From Cyanobacteriota bacterium (GTDB lineage: Bacteria; Cyanobacteriota; Cyanobacteriia; Pseudanabaenales; Pseudanabaenaceae), in NCBI GenBank assembly GCA_025356295.1, contig JANXUJ010000151.1, forward strand, positions 1 to 45,117: DNA of 45,117 bases, written 5' to 3'. The translations under genes were made by a program, and so were the position numbers. The notes beneath the pieces are model-generated. The model was given only the letters and a program-made list of their open reading frames with translations. It did not search any database and was not told the DNA's origin. Shown here one piece after another: positions 8,548-16,853 of the stretch. Each line of letters opens with the position of its first letter. Position 1 is the first letter of the stretch.

Positions 8548-9183
8548 CTAATTTAAAATGGGTGGGGTTAGCTCGATAACTTCTTGATTGGCGATCGCGT
8601 ATTTTAAACCACAGGCTGAGCAAGTAATTTCTGGCTTATTAGTAATTGTTGCATCAGGCGAGAATCGCATAAGTAACTGACCACAGCGACAGACACAACC
8701 AACTGACTTAGCAGGATGCCCGATCGCTAAATGAAAGTCAGGCACAGACTTAGTAACGAGCGAACCCATGCCAACCATCGCAAAGCGACCAATCGTCAAA
8801 TCATTACCAATCGTACAGCCCGCGCCGATAGTTGCGCCAGCCTGCACGAGGGTCGGCAAAGTATGCTGATCAGGGTCAGAGTCGCGCAATTGCTTGAGAT
8901 CGCTAGTGGTGGCTCTAGGAAAGCGATCATTAGTAAAAATCGTACCTGCGCTGATCATTACGCCATCTTCAATCGTGACCGCGTTGCAGATATATACAAA
9001 GGCATTAATTTTGACGCGATCGCCGATCTTTACACCATAGGCAATGTAAGTCTTTTCGCCCACGATGCACTCTTCTCCAATTTGAGTCGAATGCCGAATA
9101 TGAACGTTGTCCCAAATGGAACTACCTTCACCAATGCTGACGTGATCTTCAATGATTGCCGAAGCATGAATACGCACTGCCAT
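8548..9183 (-). CDS. Hexapeptide N-acetyltransferase (WbpD-like) with C-terminal zinc-ribbon
   Basis: A 211-residue left-handed beta-helix acyltransferase. Hexapeptide-type repeats run from about residue 8 to 155 (IHASAIIEDHVSIGEGSSIW and following). The central NDRFPRATT loop is typical of WbpD-like enzymes, which acetylate the 3-amino group of UDP-linked sugars. The last 45 residues add a cysteine cluster (CVCRCG, then CSACG about 25 residues later), which looks like a zinc-ribbon not required in the core family. Its start codon overlaps the stop of the Gfo/Idh gene by one base, a sign of coupling. Together with the dehydrogenase and aminotransferase it forms a WbpB-WbpE-WbpD-like trio. The precise sugar is not determined. 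Confidence 0.85.
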   Translation of the reverse strand: MAVRIHASAIIEDHVSIGEGSSIWDNVHIRHSTQIGEECIVGEKTYIAYGVKIGDRVKINAFVYICNAVTIEDGVMISAGTIFTNDRFPRATTSDLKQLRDSDPDQHTLPTLVQAGATIGAGCTIGNDLTIGRFAMVGMGSLVTKSVPDFHLAIGHPAKSVGCVCRCGQLLMRFSPDATITNKPEITCSACGLKYAIANQEVIELTPPILN

Positions 9184-10244
9184 CAGCTTATTTCCCGCCC
9201 ACGCATCTCAATCTCTTTAGCTTGAGATGCGTGGGCTTGAGCCGCGTAATTATTTTGATGAGCGATCGCTGTCCAACTAACCTGTCGCATCGCCGCATAT
9301 GCAGCCTCGATCGCTTCTACTGAGGCAAGTCCATCTTCAGCCGTAATTAGAAGAGTTTCTTCACCTTTAATAGCTTTGGTAAAGTTCTCAATTTGACTAC
9401 GAAACGCTTGGACTTTGTTATAACCTTTACCAAATACCACCCATTCAGAACTAGAAGATTGACGATATTTTGACTCCTTCCAACCAACCGAAATCGTACC
9501 TTGAGAGCCATAGATGCGGATGTAGCTATCTAGCTCTTTGTTAATACTCCAAGAGAGATCGATGTTGCCGCGCACACCACTAGCACTCTTAACAAAAATC
9601 TGGACGGTATCTTCAACTTCTAAGCCTTGAATGCGCTTACCTTCAACGACTTGAATCTCAGCGAGAGAACCCAGAAAATAACGCATGATGTCTACAGAAT
9701 GCGTGCCATTGTCAATCAGAACGCCGCCGCCGCTAATTTGGGGCTGTGCGTTCCAGCGCTTGCTCATATCCACACGACCTGTGAATGCATTCTCAAATAA
9801 AACGATTTCGCCTAATATTCCAGACGAGACAATTTGTTTAGCACGGATCACATCTTCGACATAACGGAACTTAGAAGCCATAGTCAAGATTACACCTGCA
9901 TCTTTGGCAGCTGCAACCATCAACTTAGCACTAGCTGAATTAACACTCAGTGGTTTTTCACAGAGAACGTTGACTTTGCGCTCTAGTAAATAGCGGCAGA
10001 CTTCTAAATGCGTAATCGGCGGAGTACAAACGATCGCTGCATCAATCTCAACTTCATTGAACATTGCCTCATAAGACGAGAAACCCTGACAGCCCAAAAG
10101 TTCTGCTGAAGATTGCGCTCTGTTTAAATCTACATCAGCGATCGCTACCAGTTCGGCGATATCTGTACTTTCAAATGCTTGGATATAAGATTGCGCGATC
10201 GCACCTGCACCAACTAATCCAAATCTCAATTTTTTGTTTGTCAT
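9183..10244 (-). CDS. Gfo/Idh/MocA-family sugar dehydrogenase (WbpB-like)
   Basis: A 353-residue NAD(P)-dependent oxidoreductase. The N-terminal Rossmann motif is GLVGAGAIAQSY, the family signature is CEKPLSV near residue 95, and the substrate-domain segment GGGVLIDNGTHSVDIMRY follows. By analogy with WbpB it may oxidise C3 of a nucleotide sugar before transamination. An ATG five codons upstream (10259) is in frame, but it overlaps the sequence GGAGAG, which is well placed as ribosome binding site for the ATG at 10244, so the shorter start is preferred. A long hairpin lies directly upstream and a perfect 15-bp inverted repeat lies in the last codons. Substrate identity is inferred from context only. 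Confidence 0.87.
   Translation of the reverse strand: MTNKKLRFGLVGAGAIAQSYIQAFESTDIAELVAIADVDLNRAQSSAELLGCQGFSSYEAMFNEVEIDAAIVCTPPITHLEVCRYLLERKVNVLCEKPLSVNSASAKLMVAAAKDAGVILTMASKFRYVEDVIRAKQIVSSGILGEIVLFENAFTGRVDMSKRWNAQPQISGGGVLIDNGTHSVDIMRYFLGSLAEIQVVEGKRIQGLEVEDTVQIFVKSASGVRGNIDLSWSINKELDSYIRIYGSQGTISVGWKESKYRQSSSSEWVVFGKGYNKVQAFRSQIENFTKAIKGEETLLITAEDGLASVEAIEAAYAAMRQVSWTAIAHQNNYAAQAHASQAKEIEMRGREIS
9197..9236. repeat. Perfect 15-bp inverted repeat inside the 3' end of the Gfo/Idh gene
   Basis: Arms at 9197-9211 and 9222-9236 (GCCCACGCATCTCAA and its exact complement) enclose a 10-base loop. It lies in the last 18 codons of the dehydrogenase gene, just before the overlapping start of the acetyltransferase. 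It could slow ribosomes, stabilise the mRNA or modulate coupling; no T-tract follows, so termination is unlikely. Confidence 0.85.
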
Positions 10245-10251
10245 GATATTT

Positions 10252-10257
10252 CTCTCC
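10252..10257 (-). promoter_or_regulatory. Ribosome binding site deciding the Gfo/Idh start
   Basis: On the minus strand GGAGAG sits seven bases before the ATG at 10242-10244. The alternative ATG at 10257-10259 overlaps this element and has only hairpin sequence upstream. Confidence 0.7.
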
Positions 10258-10260
10258 ATA

Positions 10261-10310
10261 ATTAAACCTAACCCAGAAGTGGCAGTTGCCGCTTCTGGGT
10301 TAGGTTTAAT
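10261..10310. terminator. Near-complete palindrome between aminotransferase and dehydrogenase genes
   Basis: The arms 10261-10279 and 10292-10310 are exactly complementary over 19 bp, and the inner bases continue pairing (GGCA against TGCC) almost to the centre. It covers the aminotransferase stop codon and ends right at the ribosome binding region of the next gene. Only a weak T-tract follows, so it may be a partial terminator or an RNA-stability element rather than a full stop. Confidence 0.75.
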
Positions 10311-11541
10311 TGATTTTCAATTCAGTTACAGCTTCATGGATTGCATTCGCAATATAATCAATATGCTCATCGGTATACATTTCGTTCCAGGGTAGAACTA
10401 GAACTGACTCTAAGCCAGCATAAGTACCCGTAAAATGGGCGGAATCATAATCAACAGCTTCAGGTCGAGCCAAAGTGAAAGGAAACCGTGAGTTCCCAAA
10501 TGTACGTTGTTTCTGGAATACTTCACACATAAAAGCTGGCTTCTGGATATAGCGTGGAGCCGAAAAAATACCTCTCGGTTTTAAATTCTTTGCCAAACCA
10601 ACCGCTCCATCAGTAATTTTCTGGCTATCGACACTCAGACAATATTTCCAATAAACATGAGTATTACGAGGATCAATCAGCGGTGTCGAAATGCCATCTA
10701 AACCTTGTAGTTTGGCAGTCAATTTATCAGCAGCAACTTGACGTTTCTTGATGATTCCTTCTAGTTTGGCAAGTTGCGCGACCGCCACGGCTCCTTGCAA
10801 CTCACACATCCGACCATTGAGAGCGAGAAAGTAATGATCGGGCTGAGCATCGCCATATCCCCATGCTTTGTTTACAAATAAAAACATCCGCCTTGCAAAA
10901 GCTTCGTCATTAGTTGTGACAATTCCACCTTCTCCAGTGGTGATGTGTTTGCCTTGTTGCAAACTGAAGCAGCCAATTGAACCGATCGCGCCAACTTTAG
11001 TCCCATTGTGTTCAGCGAGAAAAGATTGAGCGCAGTCTTCGATGATGGGAATGCCGCGCGATGCTGCTAGCTCGACAATCTCGGTCATGTTGCAAGGATT
11101 GCCAAACAGATGCGTAACAATAATTGCTTTAGTGCGATCGCTTAAACAAGCCTTGATTGATTCCGCTGTAACATTCCATGTTTTGGGATCAACATCGGCA
11201 AACACTGGGATCGCGCCCTGATAAAGGATCGGTGTTAAAGCACCCATATCAGTAATGGAAGTGGTGATGATCTCATCACCTGGCTCAGGATCGATCGCTA
11301 CGATCGCCGTATGAATCGCTCCAGAACCCGAAGAACAAGCATAGGCATATTTGACACCGATCAATTCAGCGAACTGACTTTCTAGAGCTTTGACAAACTC
11401 GCCTTTAGTGCTGGTAAGCGTACCACTACGAATCACTTCGGAAAGTAATTTAATCTCTTCATCTCCAAGAGTTCTTCCAGATGAGTCTTGATCAGAAGGT
11501 AGTTGGATCGGCTTCATGATAGTTGCGGTGGACTCAGGCAT
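10306..11541 (-). CDS. DegT/DnrJ/EryC1/StrS-family sugar aminotransferase
   Basis: A 411-residue PLP-dependent enzyme that converts a keto-sugar to an amino-sugar. The PLP-binding Lys is in SLQQGKHITTGEGG, the upstream Asp/Gln cluster is in IIEDCAQSFLAEH, and the N-terminal part has CSSGSGAIHTAIVA for phosphate binding. In Arn-type or Wbp-type pathways this is the ArnB or WbpE step. A good ribosome binding site (AAGGAG) lies about 11 bases before the ATG. The gene lies 75 bp after the glycosyltransferase and is separated from the dehydrogenase by a long palindrome. The family is certain; whether it acts at C3 or C4 is not. Confidence 0.92.
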   Translation of the reverse strand: MPESTATIMKPIQLPSDQDSSGRTLGDEEIKLLSEVIRSGTLTSTKGEFVKALESQFAELIGVKYAYACSSGSGAIHTAIVAIDPEPGDEIITTSITDMGALTPILYQGAIPVFADVDPKTWNVTAESIKACLSDRTKAIIVTHLFGNPCNMTEIVELAASRGIPIIEDCAQSFLAEHNGTKVGAIGSIGCFSLQQGKHITTGEGGIVTTNDEAFARRMFLFVNKAWGYGDAQPDHYFLALNGRMCELQGAVAVAQLAKLEGIIKKRQVAADKLTAKLQGLDGISTPLIDPRNTHVYWKYCLSVDSQKITDGAVGLAKNLKPRGIFSAPRYIQKPAFMCEVFQKQRTFGNSRFPFTLARPEAVDYDSAHFTGTYAGLESVLVLPWNEMYTDEHIDYIANAIHEAVTELKIN

Positions 11542-11616
11542 GACAATTGATACTCCTTGAAAAAATATAATTTCTTTTAAAGCTTAAAAACATAGAAATA
11601 ATGATGCAAAATGCTA

Positions 11617-12774
11617 TCAATTCTTTGTCTCTACCGTGTTTTGATTGTTTTCATAAATAGCAGAACCAAGATGAAAAATTTCTTCAAAATAGTTTTTGCT
11701 CTGCATCGATAAAATGCCCAAGCTAAAGAGTTGAACTGATAAAATCAAGGTGATGCCACCAATAAAAAATGTGTGTGGAGCTTGAACATATGCCATAGCA
11801 ACTGCATGGGCAAAATCGGGGAACTGTTCAGACAGCGCTAGTGCTTGATAGTTTGTCCAAGAACGCGCGATCGCCCAAAAATTGGCATATAGAGAAAGCA
11901 AAAATAAGATCAAGCTAGGAATAAGAAAAAATATCACAGGTCTAAACAAAAAACCAGATAGAAGAACGGCTAAGGTATGCTGAGCAATTTTCATACTAGA
12001 AGCTCTTTTCGTCTGCTTTGCTTTTTGAGGAAGCCAACAGAGATGTGCAGGAATTTCTTCAATCCGCACACCCAACAACCTCCCTTTATGGATAATCTCT
12101 GGGTTAATTTCCATTCCCTTTGATCGCAAGTTTAACTTCTTGAGAAAATTAGCATCATAGACTCTGACCATTCCCGTCAATGTTGCTAGGCTACGCTTAT
12201 CCGTAAAGGATAGAAATCGATTTGCCCAAATACTTAGAGTCTTTCTCAGCCAAGGCACATTGGAGATAGAACCACCGCGCATATATGGCGAAGCTACAAC
12301 AATCCTAGCTTGAGTTTTGATAATTCTATCTAACATCTCACCAATGTGATCAGCGGAATAGCTCAAGTCGAGATCGACAACAACTATATAATCTCCACGA
12401 GAATGTTTAAACCCATATCTCAACGCTTGTCCAAGTCCAAAATTAATACGGTGGTGAAGTACTATAATGTTGTCTCGGCTTTTAGCAAATGCTAATGCCT
12501 GTGTGTGAGTTTCATCTCTGCTTCCATCATTGACAATAATCATCTCCCATTCATAATCAGCCTCTAAAGATTGCATATAATCACAGAGGATGCTTAGGTT
12601 GCTTTCAATGATAGCGGATTCGTTGTAAGCTGGGACAACTAGAGAAATCAAGTGTTTGGAAGACTTATTCTTTGAATTATGCCTTTCACTAGAGGACTCT
12701 GAACTTACTTCGTCAACTTGGGGAACTGATGAAGAGAGTGCTTTAAATTCTAAGGCTTTACTAGAAAAAGTCAT
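11617..12774 (-). CDS. GT2 glycosyltransferase, DPM1/ArnC-like
   Basis: A 385-residue family 2 glycosyltransferase. After a polar N-terminal extension of about 40 residues, the catalytic domain shows VVPAYNES, the VNDGSRDET segment and VVDLDLSYSADH (the DXD-type metal site). Two membrane segments follow at about 275-300 and 335-360. This layout is that of DPM1, ArnC and GtrB enzymes, which move a sugar from a nucleotide donor to undecaprenyl or dolichyl phosphate on the cytoplasmic side. It appears to be the first gene of the minus-strand sugar operon and would supply the lipid-linked donor for the GT39 protein. Donor identity is inferred to be the amino sugar made by the next three gene products. 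Confidence 0.87.
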   Translation of the reverse strand: MTFSSKALEFKALSSSVPQVDEVSSESSSERHNSKNKSSKHLISLVVPAYNESAIIESNLSILCDYMQSLEADYEWEMIIVNDGSRDETHTQALAFAKSRDNIIVLHHRINFGLGQALRYGFKHSRGDYIVVVDLDLSYSADHIGEMLDRIIKTQARIVVASPYMRGGSISNVPWLRKTLSIWANRFLSFTDKRSLATLTGMVRVYDANFLKKLNLRSKGMEINPEIIHKGRLLGVRIEEIPAHLCWLPQKAKQTKRASSMKIAQHTLAVLLSGFLFRPVIFFLIPSLILFLLSLYANFWAIARSWTNYQALALSEQFPDFAHAVAMAYVQAPHTFFIGGITLILSVQLFSLGILSMQSKNYFEEIFHLGSAIYENNQNTVETKN

Positions 12775-13127
12775 AAATTTATACTAATAGAACATGTTCT
12801 CGGATAATCTTTGCGATGCCTAGCGACCAAGTTTCTTAACCAATTTTCTCTCTAAAGCCACCTTTTTACTTTGTATTTACTTTTGATTTTTCATATGATT
12901 TACAACAATTTAATGATCATTGTTCATATATGATTGCTAAAAAGTTAAAAAGAATCAAGTCTAAAGGTTATAAACAAGTTATACAGAGGTTATTAGGAAA
13001 GTATAACCTTATAATAAGGTATGTACTTTCTCCATTTTTTTACTTCATTCCAAAAAATTATACTATTCTAGAAGAAATCTGCCAATTAGTTAATAAATGT
13101 TTAATTTTTTACAAGCTTAAAATTTAA
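12775..13127. other. AT-rich intergenic region upstream of the sugar operon
   Basis: This stretch separates the glycosyltransferase (minus) from the photolyase (minus). It must hold the operon promoter, but no convincing -35/-10 pair was assigned. The right-hand part has one short plus-strand reading frame, listed separately. Confidence 0.5.
12930..13127 (+). CDS. Possible small hypothetical protein or N-terminal gene remnant
   Basis: A 65-codon frame with a basic start (IAKKLKRIKSKGYKQVIQRLLGKY) and a hydrophobic centre. It is not recognised. There is no good ribosome binding site, the region is very AT-rich, and the frame ends directly against the photolyase stop. It could be the broken N-terminus of a larger transferred gene or chance. 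I would not rely on it. Confidence 0.22.
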   Translation: MIAKKLKRIKSKGYKQVIQRLLGKYNLIIRYVLSPFFYFIPKNYTILEEICQLVNKCLIFYKLKI

Positions 13128-14711
13128 TTAAGAGCTGATGACATTTATAAAATTAATCGCAGATTGACGAATTTCTTGTTTTTCATGTTCAGGTTTCTTA
13201 TCATAAGAATTAACCATTAACGAAACTCTTCCATTTTCAGCAAAGCTTTCGCGATGCTGATCAACAAAATTCCAATACAAATAATTAAATGGACAGGCAG
13301 TTTCGCCTACTTTTTCCTTCACGTCATACTTACATTGAGAACAGCAGTTACTCATTTTGTTAATATAATTTCCGCCTGAAACGTAAGGTTTAGAAGCTAA
13401 TATCCCTCCATCAGCAAAGGTGGACATTCCTAGTACATTTGGAAGTTCTACCCATTCGTAGGCATCGACATAGGCAAGCCAGAACCATCGATTTAGCTGA
13501 CGAGGGTCGGTGTTGGTGAGATTACTGAAATTGCTTAAGACCATCAAGCGCTGGATGTGATGCGAGTATCCGTAGTCGAGAACGTGACTAATTGCGTCTT
13601 TAAGGCAAAGCAAATCTGTATTTCCATCCCAATAAAGTTGTGGTAAATCATTGCTAAATTCAAAATGATTGCTCTCTCTTGCTTTTGGCATTTTAGCTTC
13701 GTAGTAAACCCGAATATACTCTCGCCAGCCCAAAATTTGACGCACAAATCCCTCTACTGAATTTAGCGGCGCGAGATTTTGCTGGTAAGCAGCGATCGCC
13801 ATTTCGCACAGTTCTTGTGGCAGCAGTAACCCATTATTGAGATAGATCGATAACACTGAATGAAATAGAAATGGTTCACCGACCTTGATTGCGTCTTCAT
13901 AGGCTCCAAAATTGGCTAGGCGAGTTTCGATAAATAATTGAGCTAACTCTAGGGCACGATCGCGGGTTACGGCATAGATAAATTTGTCTAATTTACCAAA
14001 AGCATTAGGTAAATAATTTTGAACTAATGCAATAACTTCTTGGGTAATTATATCTAGCGAGACTTCATCTATTTCTGGGATTGTGACTGTCTTGGGTAGC
14101 GCTTTGCGGTTCTCTTTGTCATAGTTCCAATTACCGCCGATTGGCTGACTATCTTCCATTAGATAGCCTGTTTGTTTGCGGAGTTCTCGATAAAAAGTTT
14201 CTAAGCGATAACCTTTTTTGATTTTAGTTTTGAACTTATCAACATCAGCGATAAAAAAGTTGTTAGAAATGCTTTTAATGCGATCGCCAAATTTATTTTT
14301 TAATTCTGCCATCTGCGATCGTGTATTCCACTCAGATGGAGACATATAGGTTAATTCAATATTAGAATATTGCTTTAGAATCTCTGCCAAACCATCTGCA
14401 TGAGAACCTTCTGTAAATAGATTGAATACAGGAAATCCTTGTTGATAACAGGCGATTGCAAAGTGACGTTGAGCGCTAAGAATATAGACTAATTTCTGTC
14501 TGTGATGCGGAATTACTGTTGCATAAGCAAGGGATTCGACAAAGATTAGCAATGGTTTTTGGGCTAGTAATTCGACAGGAAATACATCTAGATTCAGTTG
14601 ATCATGCAGAATAAATATTGCGCGATCGCTATTTACTAAGCATTTTTCCAGATTCGATGAGACTGGATAATTATCAATTTGAGAGAGGAATTCACGCGCA
14701 GTTTCTATCAT
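13128..14711 (-). CDS. Cryptochrome/photolyase-related protein, FeS-BCP type
   Basis: A 527-residue member of the bacterial photolyase group that carries an iron-sulfur cluster (CryB/PhrB, prokaryotic 6-4 photolyases). The N-terminal alpha/beta part contains FILHDQLNLD. The FAD-binding C-terminal domain has ILGWREYIRVYY, the NRWFWLAYVDAYEWVELPNVLGMSTFADGG segment, and a Cys-rich site (NCCSQCKYDVKEKVGETACPF) that fits three of the four cluster ligands. These enzymes repair 6-4 photoproducts or act as blue-light sensors. A terminator hairpin precedes it on the minus strand. The family is clear; repair versus signalling is not decided by the sequence. Confidence 0.9.
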   Translation of the reverse strand: MIETAREFLSQIDNYPVSSNLEKCLVNSDRAIFILHDQLNLDVFPVELLAQKPLLIFVESLAYATVIPHHRQKLVYILSAQRHFAIACYQQGFPVFNLFTEGSHADGLAEILKQYSNIELTYMSPSEWNTRSQMAELKNKFGDRIKSISNNFFIADVDKFKTKIKKGYRLETFYRELRKQTGYLMEDSQPIGGNWNYDKENRKALPKTVTIPEIDEVSLDIITQEVIALVQNYLPNAFGKLDKFIYAVTRDRALELAQLFIETRLANFGAYEDAIKVGEPFLFHSVLSIYLNNGLLLPQELCEMAIAAYQQNLAPLNSVEGFVRQILGWREYIRVYYEAKMPKARESNHFEFSNDLPQLYWDGNTDLLCLKDAISHVLDYGYSHHIQRLMVLSNFSNLTNTDPRQLNRWFWLAYVDAYEWVELPNVLGMSTFADGGILASKPYVSGGNYINKMSNCCSQCKYDVKEKVGETACPFNYLYWNFVDQHRESFAENGRVSLMVNSYDKKPEHEKQEIRQSAINFINVISS

Positions 14712-14729
14712 AATTATTTAGTGTAAGGC

Positions 14730-14758
14730 TTAAAGGGTGAGCAAAGCTCACCCTTTAA
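14730..14758. terminator. Hairpin terminator after the M3 peptidase gene
   Basis: Thirteen-base perfect arms (14730-14742 and 14746-14758) flank an AAA loop. The apex reads GCAAAGC, the complement of GCTTTGC seen at other terminators here. It lies between the peptidase stop and the photolyase start. Confidence 0.85.
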
Positions 14759-14762
14759 AGCT

Positions 14763-16853
14763 CTAAACCTTTGCTAAACCACTGTGACGCAACAATGGTG
14801 CAGTGCTTGGCTCACGACCGCGAAAAGTCTTGAAGACTTCCATAGGATGTTTACTACCGCCTAAGGCAAGCACAGTATCGCGATACAGGCGACCTGTGGA
14901 TGCGATCGCCTGTTCATCTTCTAGTCCAGATTCCTCAAAAGCCGCAAAGGCATCAGCGCTCAAAACTTCCGCCCACTTGTAGCTGTAATAACCCGCAGCA
15001 TAGCCACCTGCGAAGATATGACCAAAAGAACATAAGAAATTATCTTCGGGCAATGGTGGCATTACCATTGTGGTTTCCGCAAGACGCGATCGCAATTGGA
15101 GGACAGTTTCCGCGCCGCCGCTCTGATAGCGGTGATGGAGTTCGATATCGACAAGACTGAAATGTAACTGGCGCAATAGCCCTGAACCACTCATGTAGTT
15201 TTTAGAAGCAATTAGTTTTTGATAATAAGACTCAGGAAGCGCTTCACCTGTCTCATAATGTTTTGCCATACCAAACAAAGTTGCGCGATCGTAGCACCAG
15301 TTCTCCATAAATTGACTAGGAAGTTCCACTGCATCCCATTCAATATTATTGATACCTGAAGCTCCTGAATAGTCAACCTGTGTCAGCATATGCTGCAAGC
15401 CATGTCCAAACTCATGAAAGAGCGTTTCCACATCTCCAAAGGTCATCAGGCTGGGTTTGCCATCGACAGGCGGCGATTGATTGCAGATGAGATAGGCAAC
15501 AGGAATGCGCGTAATCGGTTTACCATATTCGATCACTTTCGCGCGTCCGATGCAGTCATTCATCCATGCACCGCCACGCTTTTCGGCTGGACGACTGTAA
15601 GGGTCAAGATAAAAATAAGCGATCGCCTTCCCCAGTTCGTTCTGAATTTCAAAAAATCTCACATCCTCATGCCAAATTGGAGCCGTTCCATCAGCAGCCA
15701 CAACGGTAATTCCAAACAAGCGCTTAACTAGGGCAAATAATCCTTCTAAAACTTGAGGCAATGCGAAGTAAGACCGCAACTCTTCGACTGTGAAGTTAAA
15801 TTTAGTTTCACGCTGACGCTCAGCCCAATAGGAAGTATCCCAATGCTGGAGATCACCTAAAGTTGAAGAGCCTTGCTCTTTGGCAAATTCTTTTAGCTCG
15901 GCAAATTCAGTAACGGCGGCTGAGTAGCTAGACTGACGCAATTCTTCTAGTAATTTCTCAACTGCATCGACATCGGTCGCCATTTTGCGAGCCAGACTAA
16001 GTGAGGCATAGCTGGAATAGCCGAGTAACTCTGCTTTTTGGTTACGCAAGACTAGAATGCGATCAATCAATGGCGAATTGTCAAACTCACCACTAGCGGC
16101 GCGGCTGACAAAGGCGCGATAAAGCTTTTCGCGAAAGTCTCGGCGGCGACTATGCTGCATAAATGGAACATAGCTAGGATAGTCGAGAGTAATGCACCAG
16201 GGACCATTTTCTGGCGTGGCTTTGTCATCACCATCGAGTCGAGCCGCCTGAGCCGCTTGAGCTAGGAGACTAGGTGGTAAACCTTCCACTTCTTCGGGAC
16301 TTGTCAGCGTCATGCTAAATGCTTTAGTCGCATCAAGAACATGATTAGAAAAAGTAGTGGAGAGTTCAGCAAGTTCCATTTGAATCGCGTTAAACTTCTC
16401 TTTCGCTTCACCTTCTAAACCAACGCCTGATAATTCGGCATCACGGATCGCCGCTTCGACAATTCTTTGCTGTGCAGCTTCGAGTTTATCCCAATCAGAT
16501 GAAGCGTGAATCACTTTAAAAGCTTTGTAAACTGGCTGACTTTGACTAAAGCGATTAAAAAATTCGATTACTTTCGGTTGCACAACCTTGTGAGCTTCGC
16601 GCAATTCGGCACTATTTTTGACACTAAGCAAATGCTCGATCGCTCCCCAACCCCAACCAATCCTCTCCGTGAGGCGTTCTAATGGCTCTACCAAACCTGT
16701 CCATGTCGGCTGTAAGTTGGCTTCGAGATCGGTCAGTCCATTGCTAGCTTCTTCGAGTAGTTGGGCGATCGCGGGAATAACCTGTTCAGGCTTAATCTCT
16801 GGAAATGGTGGCAGCCCTTTGCCAATCAGGAGCGGATTAGTAACTTCACTCAT
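14763..16853 (-). CDS. prlC: M3-family oligopeptidase A (PrlC-like)
   Basis: A 696-residue zinc metallopeptidase that cleaves short peptides in the cytoplasm, including signal-peptide fragments. The HEFGHGLQHML zinc motif lies near residue 480 and the downstream Glu ligand region is NNIEWDAVELPSQFMENW. The N-terminal helical part starts NPLLIGKGLPPFPEIKPEQVIPAI, as is typical. Length fits OpdA/PrlC. The ATG at 16851-16853 overlaps by four bases (ATGA) with the end of a decayed toxin-antitoxin frame, so its leader and perhaps its promoter lie within that remnant. Confident on family. Confidence 0.94.
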   Translation of the reverse strand: MSEVTNPLLIGKGLPPFPEIKPEQVIPAIAQLLEEASNGLTDLEANLQPTWTGLVEPLERLTERIGWGWGAIEHLLSVKNSAELREAHKVVQPKVIEFFNRFSQSQPVYKAFKVIHASSDWDKLEAAQQRIVEAAIRDAELSGVGLEGEAKEKFNAIQMELAELSTTFSNHVLDATKAFSMTLTSPEEVEGLPPSLLAQAAQAARLDGDDKATPENGPWCITLDYPSYVPFMQHSRRRDFREKLYRAFVSRAASGEFDNSPLIDRILVLRNQKAELLGYSSYASLSLARKMATDVDAVEKLLEELRQSSYSAAVTEFAELKEFAKEQGSSTLGDLQHWDTSYWAERQRETKFNFTVEELRSYFALPQVLEGLFALVKRLFGITVVAADGTAPIWHEDVRFFEIQNELGKAIAYFYLDPYSRPAEKRGGAWMNDCIGRAKVIEYGKPITRIPVAYLICNQSPPVDGKPSLMTFGDVETLFHEFGHGLQHMLTQVDYSGASGINNIEWDAVELPSQFMENWCYDRATLFGMAKHYETGEALPESYYQKLIASKNYMSGSGLLRQLHFSLVDIELHHRYQSGGAETVLQLRSRLAETTMVMPPLPEDNFLCSFGHIFAGGYAAGYYSYKWAEVLSADAFAAFEESGLEDEQAIASTGRLYRDTVLALGGSKHPMEVFKTFRGREPSTAPLLRHSGLAKV

